64,000 nucleotides of DNA, taken from the NCBI GenBank assembly GCA_049791675.1, contig JBARAD010000162.1, positions 10,798 through 74,797 of the forward strand, in the 5' to 3' direction. The notes under the pieces are model-generated. The model ran no database searches, was not told where the DNA came from, and saw nothing but the letters and a program-made list of their open reading frames with translations. Made by a program: the position numbers and the translations under genes. The stretch is from Chryseosolibacter sp049791675. Lineage in GTDB: Bacteria > Bacteroidota > Bacteroidia > Cytophagales > Cyclobacteriaceae. This document shows, piece after piece, positions 44,348 through 52,527 of the stretch (position 1 is the first letter of the stretch; every line of letters starts with the position of its first letter).

Positions 44348-45427
44348 ATGACAAGAACGATCTTCGGGTTGCTGTTTGTGTTTCTGTATTCAACCGCCTT
44401 CGCCCAGCAGGCCAAACAACTGGCTTTCCGGGAGGAAACCCATGATTTCGGAGCGATCGATGAGATGAAGGGGCCTGTGACCCATGAATTCGTCTTCATC
44501 AACAACAGTTCAAGGCCGGTCAGGATCCTGAAAGTGCAGGCCTCCTGCGGGTGCACGACTCCCGGATGGTCCAAGGATGTCGTGCCGCCGGGTAAGAACG
44601 GCTTTATTCAGGCCAGCTATGATCCCAGGGGCCGGCCTGGATTCTTCACTAAATCATTGACTGTCACCACCGATCTGGAAGCCAACCCCATCATCCTTCA
44701 GATCAAGGGACAGGTAAGTAATGACGCGAAACCGGCTCCTACGGACTATCCCGCTGCCAACGGTAACCTGAAAATGAAGGTGTCATCGTTTAATATGGGA
44801 AGGGTATTTCTAAAGGACGAGTACGTCGTGCGCGAATTTCCAATAATGAATGCCGGAGAAACGCCAATGGCATTTACAGGAAAATTTGAACACCCTGCCT
44901 ATATCCGTGTGGATGTGCAGCCGAGGAACTTGCCGCCGGGAGAGAAGGGCAACATCAGGATCAGCTATAACGGGGCCCTAAAAAACCAGTATGGATTTCA
45001 GTCAGACAATGTTGCGATTGAAACAAATGACAAAACCAATCCACTGAAGTCTTTTTCAGTTTATGCGACGCTGGAAGATTTCTTTCCTGTGATGTCGGCC
45101 GCACAACTGGCGAAAGCTCCGCAGCTTACCCTGGGATCCACGTCTCTTGATTTCGGCAATATCAAAGCGAACACGGCTGCAGACATGCAGATACAGGTTG
45201 TCAACAGTGGGAAGAGCGAATTGCTGTTAAAATCCGTTCAGCCGAACTGCACCTGCATAACGGCTTCGCCTTCAAAAGATAAACTGAAGCCAGGTGAAAG
45301 CGCTACGCTGACGATATCTTTCAATCCTTCTGACAGAACGGGTACCCAGAACAAGGCGATCACCGTATATTCAAATGATCCGAGAAACCCTGTTCAGCGG
45401 GTCACATTTACGGCCTATGTACAGTAG
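44348..45427 (+). CDS. Secreted DUF1573 protein with ASH/Ig-like repeats
   Basis: The 359-residue protein starts at ATG 44348 with a signal peptide (GLLFVFLYSTAFAQQ). Two DUF1573 units are clear: one with VQASCGCTTPGWSKDVVPPG, and a second near the C-terminus with VQPNCTCITASPSKDKLKPGE. A middle unit lacks the cysteine pair. The cysteine pair may form a disulfide outside the cytoplasm. It ends 3 nt before the convergent acyl-CoA dehydrogenase. Function unknown; such proteins are abundant in Bacteroidota. Confidence 0.88.
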   Translation: MTRTIFGLLFVFLYSTAFAQQAKQLAFREETHDFGAIDEMKGPVTHEFVFINNSSRPVRILKVQASCGCTTPGWSKDVVPPGKNGFIQASYDPRGRPGFFTKSLTVTTDLEANPIILQIKGQVSNDAKPAPTDYPAANGNLKMKVSSFNMGRVFLKDEYVVREFPIMNAGETPMAFTGKFEHPAYIRVDVQPRNLPPGEKGNIRISYNGALKNQYGFQSDNVAIETNDKTNPLKSFSVYATLEDFFPVMSAAQLAKAPQLTLGSTSLDFGNIKANTAADMQIQVVNSGKSELLLKSVQPNCTCITASPSKDKLKPGESATLTISFNPSDRTGTQNKAITVYSNDPRNPVQRVTFTAYVQ

Positions 45428-45430
45428 CAT

Positions 45431-46651
45431 TTAGTCAAAGGCGGGGATGCCTGTGATCTTGTTTCCGAGGATCAGCAGGTGGATGTCATGTGTTCCTTCG
45501 TAGGTAATGACTGACTCGAGGTTCATCATGTGCCGCATAATCGGATATTCGCCCGTGATGCCCATGGCCCCGTGGATTTGTCTTGCCTCCCTTGCGATCT
45601 CCAGTGCCATGTGGACGTTATTGCGTTTTGCCAGTGAGATTTGCGCCGTAGTTCCCTTTCCCTCATTCATCAGAACGCCCAGCCGCCAGTTCAGCAACTG
45701 TGCTTTTGTGATCTCTGTCAGCATCTCGGCAAGTTTTTTCTGCACCAGCTGAAAAGAAGCGATCGGTTTTCCGAACTGAATTCTTTCCTGCGCGTATCTG
45801 CGGGCCGATTCGTAGCAATCCATGGCTGCACCTACCGCGCCCCAGGCAATTCCATAGCGCGCCGCATCCAGGCACATCATGGGTGCGCCGAGTCCGCTTT
45901 TGCCGGGCAATAAATTCTGTTTGGGTACCTTCACATGATCGAAGACCAGTTCTCCTGTGGTGCTGGCGCGGAGGGACCATTTACCATGCGTCTCAGGTGT
46001 CGAAAAGCCTTCAGCTCCTTTTTCCACGATCAATCCGTGAATCCGGCCTTCCTCATTTTTTGCCCATACAACCGCGACGTCTGCTTTTGGTGAATTGGAG
46101 ATCCACATCTTTGCCCCGTTGAGCAGATAGTGGTCGCCCATATCCCGGAAGTTTGTTACCATACCCGAAGGGTTGGACCCAAAGTCGGGTTCGGTCAATC
46201 CGAAACAGCCAAGCCATTCCCCCGACCCGAGTTTCGGCAAATATTTTTTTCGTTGTTCTTCGCTTCCGAATTTGTAGATAGGATACATCACCAGCGATCC
46301 CTGCACGGAGGCTGTTGACCGCATCCCTGAATCACCTCGCTCGATCTCCTGCATGATGAGACCGTAACTGATATAATCCAGACCACCGCCACCGTATGCT
46401 GCCGGAACGGTAGGGCCGAATGCGCCGATTTCCCCGAACTTCTTTACGATCTCGTAAGGGAAATGCGCCCGTTGCGCCCAATCCTCAATGAAAGGAGAGA
46501 TTTCCCGCTTGACGAAATCACGAATGGAACTACGGATGAGTTTGTGTTCTTCGGTGAGCAGATCGTCAATAGCATAAAAATCCGGATGGTCAAAAATATC
46601 CTGCCTTAAGGATTTTCCTGCTCCGATGGCAGCTGGTTGTTCGTTGGGCAT
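45431..46651 (-). CDS. Acyl-CoA dehydrogenase, glutaryl-CoA-dehydrogenase-like
   Basis: The 406-residue flavoprotein has the acyl-CoA dehydrogenase blocks FGLTEPDFGSNPSGM and AARYGIAWGAVGAAMDCYE, and ends with the glutaryl-CoA-dehydrogenase-like TYEGTHDIHLLILG, where the glutamate is the catalytic base. Glutaryl-CoA dehydrogenase acts in lysine and tryptophan breakdown. Divergent to it, 72 nt away, is tryptophan 2,3-dioxygenase, which supports a role in aromatic amino acid catabolism. Other acyl-CoA substrates cannot be excluded. Confidence 0.9.
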   Translation of the reverse strand: MPNEQPAAIGAGKSLRQDIFDHPDFYAIDDLLTEEHKLIRSSIRDFVKREISPFIEDWAQRAHFPYEIVKKFGEIGAFGPTVPAAYGGGGLDYISYGLIMQEIERGDSGMRSTASVQGSLVMYPIYKFGSEEQRKKYLPKLGSGEWLGCFGLTEPDFGSNPSGMVTNFRDMGDHYLLNGAKMWISNSPKADVAVVWAKNEEGRIHGLIVEKGAEGFSTPETHGKWSLRASTTGELVFDHVKVPKQNLLPGKSGLGAPMMCLDAARYGIAWGAVGAAMDCYESARRYAQERIQFGKPIASFQLVQKKLAEMLTEITKAQLLNWRLGVLMNEGKGTTAQISLAKRNNVHMALEIAREARQIHGAMGITGEYPIMRHMMNLESVITYEGTHDIHLLILGNKITGIPAFD

Positions 46652-46723
46652 ACGATTGGTATTGATTATTACTTTAAATTCATGCCAAGTTAAACAGTAA
46701 ATTTACAATTAAAGTGGCTTACT

Positions 46724-47677
46724 ATGGTTGATGAACCGGTGGATAAAAACCTTCTCGAGCAATTAAAGAAACTTCAGGCCAAGTATGATTTTATGGGCCA
46801 GGATCTGGCGTCCTATCTGGATGGCCTCCTGTATTCCGATTACCTGACCTATTGGGATTATATTCACCTGGAGACGTTGCTCAGTCTGCAGAATCCAAAG
46901 ACGAGTTTTCCTGACGAAAAGGTCTTTATCATATACCATCAGATCACCGAACTGTACTTCAAGCTTGTATTGCTGGAGATCGAGCAGATCGCCACAAGGC
47001 AGAATATCGATGAAAATTTCTTTGTCGAGCGTCTCGACAGGATCGTCCGTTACTTTAAAAACCTGGAAAATTCTTTCGATATCATGGTGAAGGGGTTAGA
47101 CAGGGATCAATTCCAGAAATTCCGTATGGCGCTGTTGCCGGCCAGCGGTTTTCAATCTGCGCAATACCGCTTCATCGAGATCGGATCGACGGATATGATC
47201 AATCTCGTCGCCATGGACGAACGCAACGCCCTGCGGAATGCAGATATCAAAGAAATGGTTGAAAAACTATATTGGAAAAGAGGCGCCACTGATCTCGGCA
47301 CCGGCTCCAAGACGCTTACGCTGCAGCAGTTTGAAAGCCATTATATGAAGTCATTTTATGAAGCGGGCCTTAAATACAAAGACAACAATCTGCGGCAGAT
47401 CTTTCAAAGAAATTTCGCCGACAGTCCTTCGCGTGACAGCATCGTATCCAGGCTGAAGGAATACGACCTTTACGTAAATATTTTCTGGCCACTGGCGCAC
47501 ATGAAATCCGCCGGGGCATACCTGAAGAAAGATCCAGAGGTTTTAAAGGCTACGGGTGGTACGAACTGGCAGAAATACCTGCCTCCGAAATTTCAAAAAA
47601 GGATGTTCTTTCCGGAGCTGTGGACGCCGCAGGAAATTGAGGAGTGGGGCAGCGCGGTATTTACACGGGGCCATTAA
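46724..47677 (+). CDS. Tryptophan 2,3-dioxygenase
   Basis: The heme enzyme opens the indole ring of tryptophan to N-formylkynurenine. The 317-residue protein starts MVDEPVDKNLLEQL and contains SDYLTYWDYIHLETLLSLQ, IIYHQITELYFKLVLLEI and LPASGFQSAQYRFIEIG, all typical of TDO. No kynurenine formamidase or kynureninase lies next to it; the divergent acyl-CoA dehydrogenase may act later in the path. The shared intergenic region (46652-46723) contains TAAATTTA on both strands, close to the -7 consensus. Confidence 0.93.
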   Translation: MVDEPVDKNLLEQLKKLQAKYDFMGQDLASYLDGLLYSDYLTYWDYIHLETLLSLQNPKTSFPDEKVFIIYHQITELYFKLVLLEIEQIATRQNIDENFFVERLDRIVRYFKNLENSFDIMVKGLDRDQFQKFRMALLPASGFQSAQYRFIEIGSTDMINLVAMDERNALRNADIKEMVEKLYWKRGATDLGTGSKTLTLQQFESHYMKSFYEAGLKYKDNNLRQIFQRNFADSPSRDSIVSRLKEYDLYVNIFWPLAHMKSAGAYLKKDPEVLKATGGTNWQKYLPPKFQKRMFFPELWTPQEIEEWGSAVFTRGH

Positions 47678-47744
47678 CGTTTTCTCAGAGGAAGTGCGGC
47701 GGTCGCCCTGTTTCCGACGCCATTACATTCTGGTGGATGTTTAA

Positions 47745-47752
47745 TATCTTTG
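47745..47752 (+). promoter_or_regulatory. Candidate -7 element upstream of flavoprotein gene
   Basis: TATCTTTG is an exact TAnnTTTG match, 74 nt before the start at 47827. It indicates a promoter separate from that of the dioxygenase gene. Confidence 0.5.
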
Positions 47753-47826
47753 CATCGCCGGAACGGTCCATGCAGCTTTAGTCTGACCGATTATTTCCGG
47801 CCATTAAAGGATAAAAACCTTTCACG

Positions 47827-49398
47827 ATGACAGTCGCAGATCTCACACTCTGGCCGGAAGAGGCCTTCGATGATTCATTATTCCCGGCAATTCTTTACGA
47901 AAGACTTGGGCTTAAAAACGATGGAACTGTTCTTGTCAGGCCCATCAAGCGGTCCATTGATGCCCGTGGAAAAAAAGTCGTTGTACGTTTTCAGGTGGAG
48001 ATCTGTTCGCCGGAAGAGTATAAGCATCTTGAAGAAAACACTCCCGCGTACCAGCATGTCAGCAATAAGAAACCCGTGCTGATCGTCGGCGCCGGGCCTG
48101 CTGGCCTGTTTGCCGGATTGCGTTTGCTGGAGCTGGGATTTAAACCGGTGATCTTTGAGCGCGGAAAGGACGTACAGTCGCGGAGGCGTGATCTCGCTGC
48201 CATCAATAAGGAACATATTGTAAATCCGGAATCCAACTATTGTTTTGGAGAGGGTGGGGCCGGTACCTATTCGGATGGAAAGCTTTACACGCGATCCAAA
48301 AAACGCGGCGATATCCGCAAAGTTCTGGAGACATTTGTGTCGCACGGGGCGAGCCAGGATATTTTGTTCGATGCCCATCCGCACATTGGAACGAATAAAC
48401 TTCCTAAACTGGTGTCGGCACTGCGACAAACGATCCTTGATCATGGGGGAGAAGTGCACTTCAATACACGGGTGGTTGATTTTATTTTATCCGGCGATGT
48501 CATGCAAGGTGTCGTACTTGCGTCGGGTGAAAAGGTAAAAGGGGAGGCTGTCATCTTGGCTACCGGTCACTCGGCCCGCGATATTTTTTACCTGCTGCAA
48601 AAAAGAAACATCCAGATCTTCTCCAAGCCCTTTGCGCTTGGCCTCAGGGTCGAGCATTCCCAGAACCTGATTGACAGGATCCAGTACCATTGTCCCGTGG
48701 AAAGGGGACCGTATTTGCCCGCTTCTTCCTATGCGCTTGTCCACCAGGCGATGGTGCAAGGCCAGGCAAGGGGTGTATTTTCTTTCTGCATGTGCCCGGG
48801 AGGGTTTATTGTTCCGGCGGCGACAGCCCCGGGAGAAGTGGTGGTCAATGGTATGAGCCCGTCACGCCGCGACTCTGTGTTTGCCAACTCCGGCATTGTG
48901 GTGGCGGTGGAAGAAAAGGATTTCGGGGCCCACGAAATGCGGGGTCCCCTGGCAGGCCTTGTATTCCAATCGGATATTGAGCGCAAAGCGTGTGCGATGG
49001 CAGGGGGTACCCAAAGCGCTCCTGCGCAAAGGCTGGTGGATTTTGTAGAAGGAAAAGTCTCTGCTGCGTTGCTGCCTACTTCTTATCAGCCGGGATTGAC
49101 TTCCGTAGATATGAAAGCGCTCCTTCCTGATTTTATTCACCAGGCGTTGCGCATCGCCTTCAAAGAGTTCGGAAAGAAGATGAAGGGGTATTATACGAAT
49201 GAAGCGCAGGTGGTAGGGGTGGAGAGCCGCACTTCTTCCCCTGTAAAGATACCCCGTGACGGAGACACGCTTGAACATCCGCAGATCAAAGGACTGTTCC
49301 CCTGTGCAGAAGGTGCCGGCTACGCGGGTGGTATTGTCTCCGCTGCCATGGATGGAGAGCGTTGCGCCGAGGCTGCCGTGAGATCAATTGACCGTTGA
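47827..49398 (+). CDS. FAD-dependent dehydrogenase (COG2509-like)
   Basis: The 523-residue protein has a small N-terminal domain of about 90 residues followed by a FAD Rossmann domain with VLIVGAGPAGLFAGLRLLELG and ERGKDVQSRRRDL. Further blocks are NYCFGEGGAGTYSDGKLYTR, ILATGHSARDIFYLL and the C-terminal CAEGAGYAGGIVSAAMDG. This matches a widespread uncharacterised flavoprotein family. No partner is evident; its reaction is unknown. It has its own promoter. Confidence 0.88.
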   Translation: MTVADLTLWPEEAFDDSLFPAILYERLGLKNDGTVLVRPIKRSIDARGKKVVVRFQVEICSPEEYKHLEENTPAYQHVSNKKPVLIVGAGPAGLFAGLRLLELGFKPVIFERGKDVQSRRRDLAAINKEHIVNPESNYCFGEGGAGTYSDGKLYTRSKKRGDIRKVLETFVSHGASQDILFDAHPHIGTNKLPKLVSALRQTILDHGGEVHFNTRVVDFILSGDVMQGVVLASGEKVKGEAVILATGHSARDIFYLLQKRNIQIFSKPFALGLRVEHSQNLIDRIQYHCPVERGPYLPASSYALVHQAMVQGQARGVFSFCMCPGGFIVPAATAPGEVVVNGMSPSRRDSVFANSGIVVAVEEKDFGAHEMRGPLAGLVFQSDIERKACAMAGGTQSAPAQRLVDFVEGKVSAALLPTSYQPGLTSVDMKALLPDFIHQALRIAFKEFGKKMKGYYTNEAQVVGVESRTSSPVKIPRDGDTLEHPQIKGLFPCAEGAGYAGGIVSAAMDGERCAEAAVRSIDR

Positions 49399-49524
49399 TG
49401 TTTCGGATGTCATAACTGACTTTTTTGGAACGCGGGCTTCAATTGACCGGGTAAAGGATAATGGAAACTGTGCGCGAATCTTACAAGGAAACGGCCCGGC
49501 CGTATGATTAGAAATAATATTCCC

Positions 49525-49532
49525 TATTTTTG
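49525..49532 (+). promoter_or_regulatory. Candidate -7 element of the cstA-like gene
   Basis: TATTTTTG matches TAnnTTTG, 36 nt upstream of ATG 49568. Confidence 0.5.
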
Positions 49533-49567
49533 TTCGAGGCCCTTGTCGCCTGGAAAATTCTTATCGT

Positions 49568-51013
49568 ATGATCACTTTTTTCGCCTCCATCGCAGCCCTG
49601 GTACTCGGCTATTTTCTTTATTCAAAACTTGTTGAAAGAATATTTGCGATCGATCCCAGCCGGAAAACGCCGGCGATTACAATGGCTGACGGCGTGGACT
49701 TTGTCGCCATGCCGGGCTGGAAGATATTTCTCATCCAGTTTTTGAATATCGCCGGGCTTGGTCCCATCTTCGGTGCCGTCGCCGGTGCGATGTGGGGGCC
49801 GGTGGCTTTCCTGTGGATCGTTTTTGGCTCCATCTTCGCCGGTGCGGTCCATGATTATTTTTCAGGAATGCTTTCGCTGAAACACCAGGGCAAAAGCATC
49901 ACGGAAATATCCGGGCTTTATCTGGGGACGGGCGTGAAGCAGTTCATGCGCGTCTTCACTGTTATTCTCATGATCATGGTAGGCGCCGTATTCATTATGG
50001 GGCCTGCGAAGATACTCGATGACATGACGGGCAATTCCGTTGGCATCACGGTATGGGTATGGGCTATTTTTGTTTACTATGTTGCGGCTACCTTGCTGCC
50101 TATCGACAAACTGATCGGCCGGCTGTACCCGATTTTCGGTTTTGCGCTTCTTTTTATGGCGGTGGGCATCACGATCATGATGGTGGCGAAGGGCCTGCCA
50201 ATACCCGAGTTAACATGGGCAAACCTGAGCAATCAGCACCATGATCCTGAGGGTTTTCCCATATTTCCTATGGTGTTTGTCACCATTGCCTGCGGCGCCA
50301 TATCCGGTTTTCACGCAACGCAGTCGCCGCTCATGGCCAGGTGCATGACCAACGAAAGGCAGGGCAGGCCGATCTTTTACGGAGCCATGATCACCGAAGG
50401 CATTGTGGCGTTGATCTGGGCAGCCATTGGGATGTGTTTCTACGGCGGAACTTCCGGACTGAACGAAGTCATGGTGGAGAATCAGGGGAATGCTGCTTTT
50501 GTTGTTAATGAAATTTCAATCTCCCTGCTGGGAACAGTAGGCGGTTTCCTTGCCTTGCTCGGTGTGGTGGCTGCGCCCATCACCTCCGGGGACACGGCCT
50601 TCCGGAGTGCACGGATCATTGTGGCCGACTTCCTGAATTATAAGCAAGGCCCCATCCGGAATCGCCTGATGATCAGTGTTCCGTTGTTTATCGTCGGCTA
50701 TCTGCTCACACAAGTGAATTTCGGGGTCGTCTGGAGATATTTTGCCTGGACAAATCAAACACTCGCGACCATCGTCTTATGGACCATCACCGCCTACCTC
50801 ATCCGGGAGAAGAAGAATTACTGGGTTACCCTGCTTCCGGCAGTCTTTATGACAACGGTGGTGATCTCGTACCTGCTGCAGGCACCCGAAGGCTTCCAGC
50901 TGCCCGGCGACATTGCTTATTCCGTTGGCATCGTCGTTGCCTTCATCCTCGGCGCTTACGCCATACTGCATATTTACAGGGGCAGAACGCAGGAGAAGTT
51001 GGTAGAGGATTAA
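49568..51013 (+). CDS. Carbon starvation protein CstA family transporter
   Basis: The 481-residue membrane protein has many hydrophobic segments and the CstA features: SIAALVLGYFLYSKLVERIF at the N-terminus, FLIQFLNIAGLGPIFGAVAGA, and GFHATQSPLMARCM. It is shorter than the 701-residue E. coli CstA and matches the short form. CstA proteins take up peptides or pyruvate during starvation; the substrate here is unknown. Confidence 0.92.
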   Translation: MITFFASIAALVLGYFLYSKLVERIFAIDPSRKTPAITMADGVDFVAMPGWKIFLIQFLNIAGLGPIFGAVAGAMWGPVAFLWIVFGSIFAGAVHDYFSGMLSLKHQGKSITEISGLYLGTGVKQFMRVFTVILMIMVGAVFIMGPAKILDDMTGNSVGITVWVWAIFVYYVAATLLPIDKLIGRLYPIFGFALLFMAVGITIMMVAKGLPIPELTWANLSNQHHDPEGFPIFPMVFVTIACGAISGFHATQSPLMARCMTNERQGRPIFYGAMITEGIVALIWAAIGMCFYGGTSGLNEVMVENQGNAAFVVNEISISLLGTVGGFLALLGVVAAPITSGDTAFRSARIIVADFLNYKQGPIRNRLMISVPLFIVGYLLTQVNFGVVWRYFAWTNQTLATIVLWTITAYLIREKKNYWVTLLPAVFMTTVVISYLLQAPEGFQLPGDIAYSVGIVVAFILGAYAILHIYRGRTQEKLVED

Positions 51014-51151
51014 CTGGCTGAACAAGAGAATACACAAGGAAATTGTGACGATCCACTCATCACAAACCCGCGACCCATCTTTGAAATAAGACGGCAATTC
51101 TTTTATTTAAGCGTTCATTGATTCTTATTACAATTATCAGTTGCCCTGACT

Positions 51152-52450
51152 ATGAAATCCTCGAAGAATATCAGCCGAAGAAATTTTCTTAAGAACGCCG
51201 CCATGGTGTCTTCGTTCTTCATTGTGCCACGCTACGTGCTGGGCGGGCCGGGGCACGTTGCACCCAGCGACAAGATAGTGCTTGGCTTTATCGGGTGTGG
51301 CAAACAAAGCGGAGGGCTACAGAACCGGTTTTTTAATTTGCCGGATGCGCAGATCGTTGCAGCTTGCGATGTATATGCACACAAGCTTGATAAATTCGTT
51401 AACACCAATAATAAGCTCTACGCTGAAAAGACAGGGCAGTCAGGATACAATGCCACCGCTGCCTATGTGGATTACCGCGAGCTCCTGTTAAAAAAGGATA
51501 TTGATGCAGTCATCATCGCAAGCCCTGATCACTGGCATGCGTCGATGTCTGTTCACGCGGCAGAAGCCGGCAAAGACGTCTATTGCGAAAAACCGCTGTC
51601 CCTCACTGTAAAGGAAGGCCGCGCGATGGTAAGGGCTGCGCGCAAGCATGAACGTGTTTTCCAGACAGGAAGCATGCAACGCTCCGCCAGCGAGTTCACC
51701 CGCGCTGTCCAACTGGTGAGGAGCGGCGCCATCGGTGAGATTAAGAAAATCGTCGTGAGCGTGGGCGGACCTCCAAAGGCATGGGACCTGCAGGCGGAGG
51801 CGTTGCCTGAAGGCGTGAACTGGGACCTGTGGATGGGCCCGAATGTGGTAGAACGACCCTTTAATCACAACCTCGCCCCAGGCATGGAGGATACCTTCTG
51901 GGCCAAGTGGCGTGATTACAAAGAATTCGGCGGAGGATATATGACCGATTGGGGGGCGCATATGTTTGATATCGGCCAGTGGGGATTGGGGATGGATCAC
52001 TCCGGACCGGTAAAAGTCATCCCGCCGGGGCAAGGGAAGGAGTCTGGCCTTATCTATGAGTATGAGACCGGCGTACAAATGATCCACCAGCCGGAGGCAG
52101 GAAAAAATTACTGTCACTTTTTCGGGACAGAAGGAGAAGTATATGTGCAGCGCGGAGCATTGCGCACGACTCCTGAAAGTCTGAAAGACAAGGTCTTTGA
52201 TAAAGCGCATTCCAAAGTATATGTTTCCGATAACCATTATCAGGATTTCTTCAATGCCATCCGCACACGTAAACCGCCAATCTGCGATGTGGAGGTAGGA
52301 CACCGGACCGCTACAGTTTGTAACATTGGAAATATCGCCTACGCGCTGCAACGTCCACTCGAATGGGATCCTGAGAAAGAACGCTTCAAAAAGGATGGTG
52401 AAGCCAACAAACTTCTGAAAAGGAAGATGAAGAAGGAGTGGAAGGTGTGA
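51152..52450 (+). CDS. Gfo/Idh/MocA oxidoreductase with Tat signal
   Basis: The 432-residue protein begins with a twin-arginine-type signal, ISRRNFLKNAAMVSSFF, so it is probably exported folded with its NAD(P) cofactor. The mature part shows LGFIGCGKQSGG, the IIASPDHWHASMSVHAAEAG segment and the YCEKPLSLTVKEGR lysine motif of the family. Such proteins act on sugars or inositols. The C-terminal part has WDLWMGPNVVERPFN, common in Bacteroidota and Planctomycetes homologues. Heptad repeats follow 5 nt after its stop. Confidence 0.93.
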   Translation: MKSSKNISRRNFLKNAAMVSSFFIVPRYVLGGPGHVAPSDKIVLGFIGCGKQSGGLQNRFFNLPDAQIVAACDVYAHKLDKFVNTNNKLYAEKTGQSGYNATAAYVDYRELLLKKDIDAVIIASPDHWHASMSVHAAEAGKDVYCEKPLSLTVKEGRAMVRAARKHERVFQTGSMQRSASEFTRAVQLVRSGAIGEIKKIVVSVGGPPKAWDLQAEALPEGVNWDLWMGPNVVERPFNHNLAPGMEDTFWAKWRDYKEFGGGYMTDWGAHMFDIGQWGLGMDHSGPVKVIPPGQGKESGLIYEYETGVQMIHQPEAGKNYCHFFGTEGEVYVQRGALRTTPESLKDKVFDKAHSKVYVSDNHYQDFFNAIRTRKPPICDVEVGHRTATVCNIGNIAYALQRPLEWDPEKERFKKDGEANKLLKRKMKKEWKV

Positions 52451-52455
52451 ATCGG

Positions 52456-52527
52456 TAACCAGTTACCAGTTACCAGTAACCAGTAACCAGTAACCGGTAA
52501 CAGTAACCAGTAACCAGTAACCAGTTA
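52456..52527. repeat. TAACCAG heptanucleotide tandem array
   Basis: Ten tandem units: TAACCAG, TTACCAG x2, TAACCAG x2, TAACCGG, a 6-bp TAACAG, TAACCAG x3, followed by TTA. The whole spacer between the convergent Gfo/Idh and M61 genes consists of this array, and the M61 stop codon (52525-52527) is its last three bases. Confidence 0.93.

Noticed and set aside
23121..52527. CRISPR array interpretation of the repeat arrays
   Set aside because: Units are 7 bp without unique spacers of 30 bp or so, and no cas genes are present.
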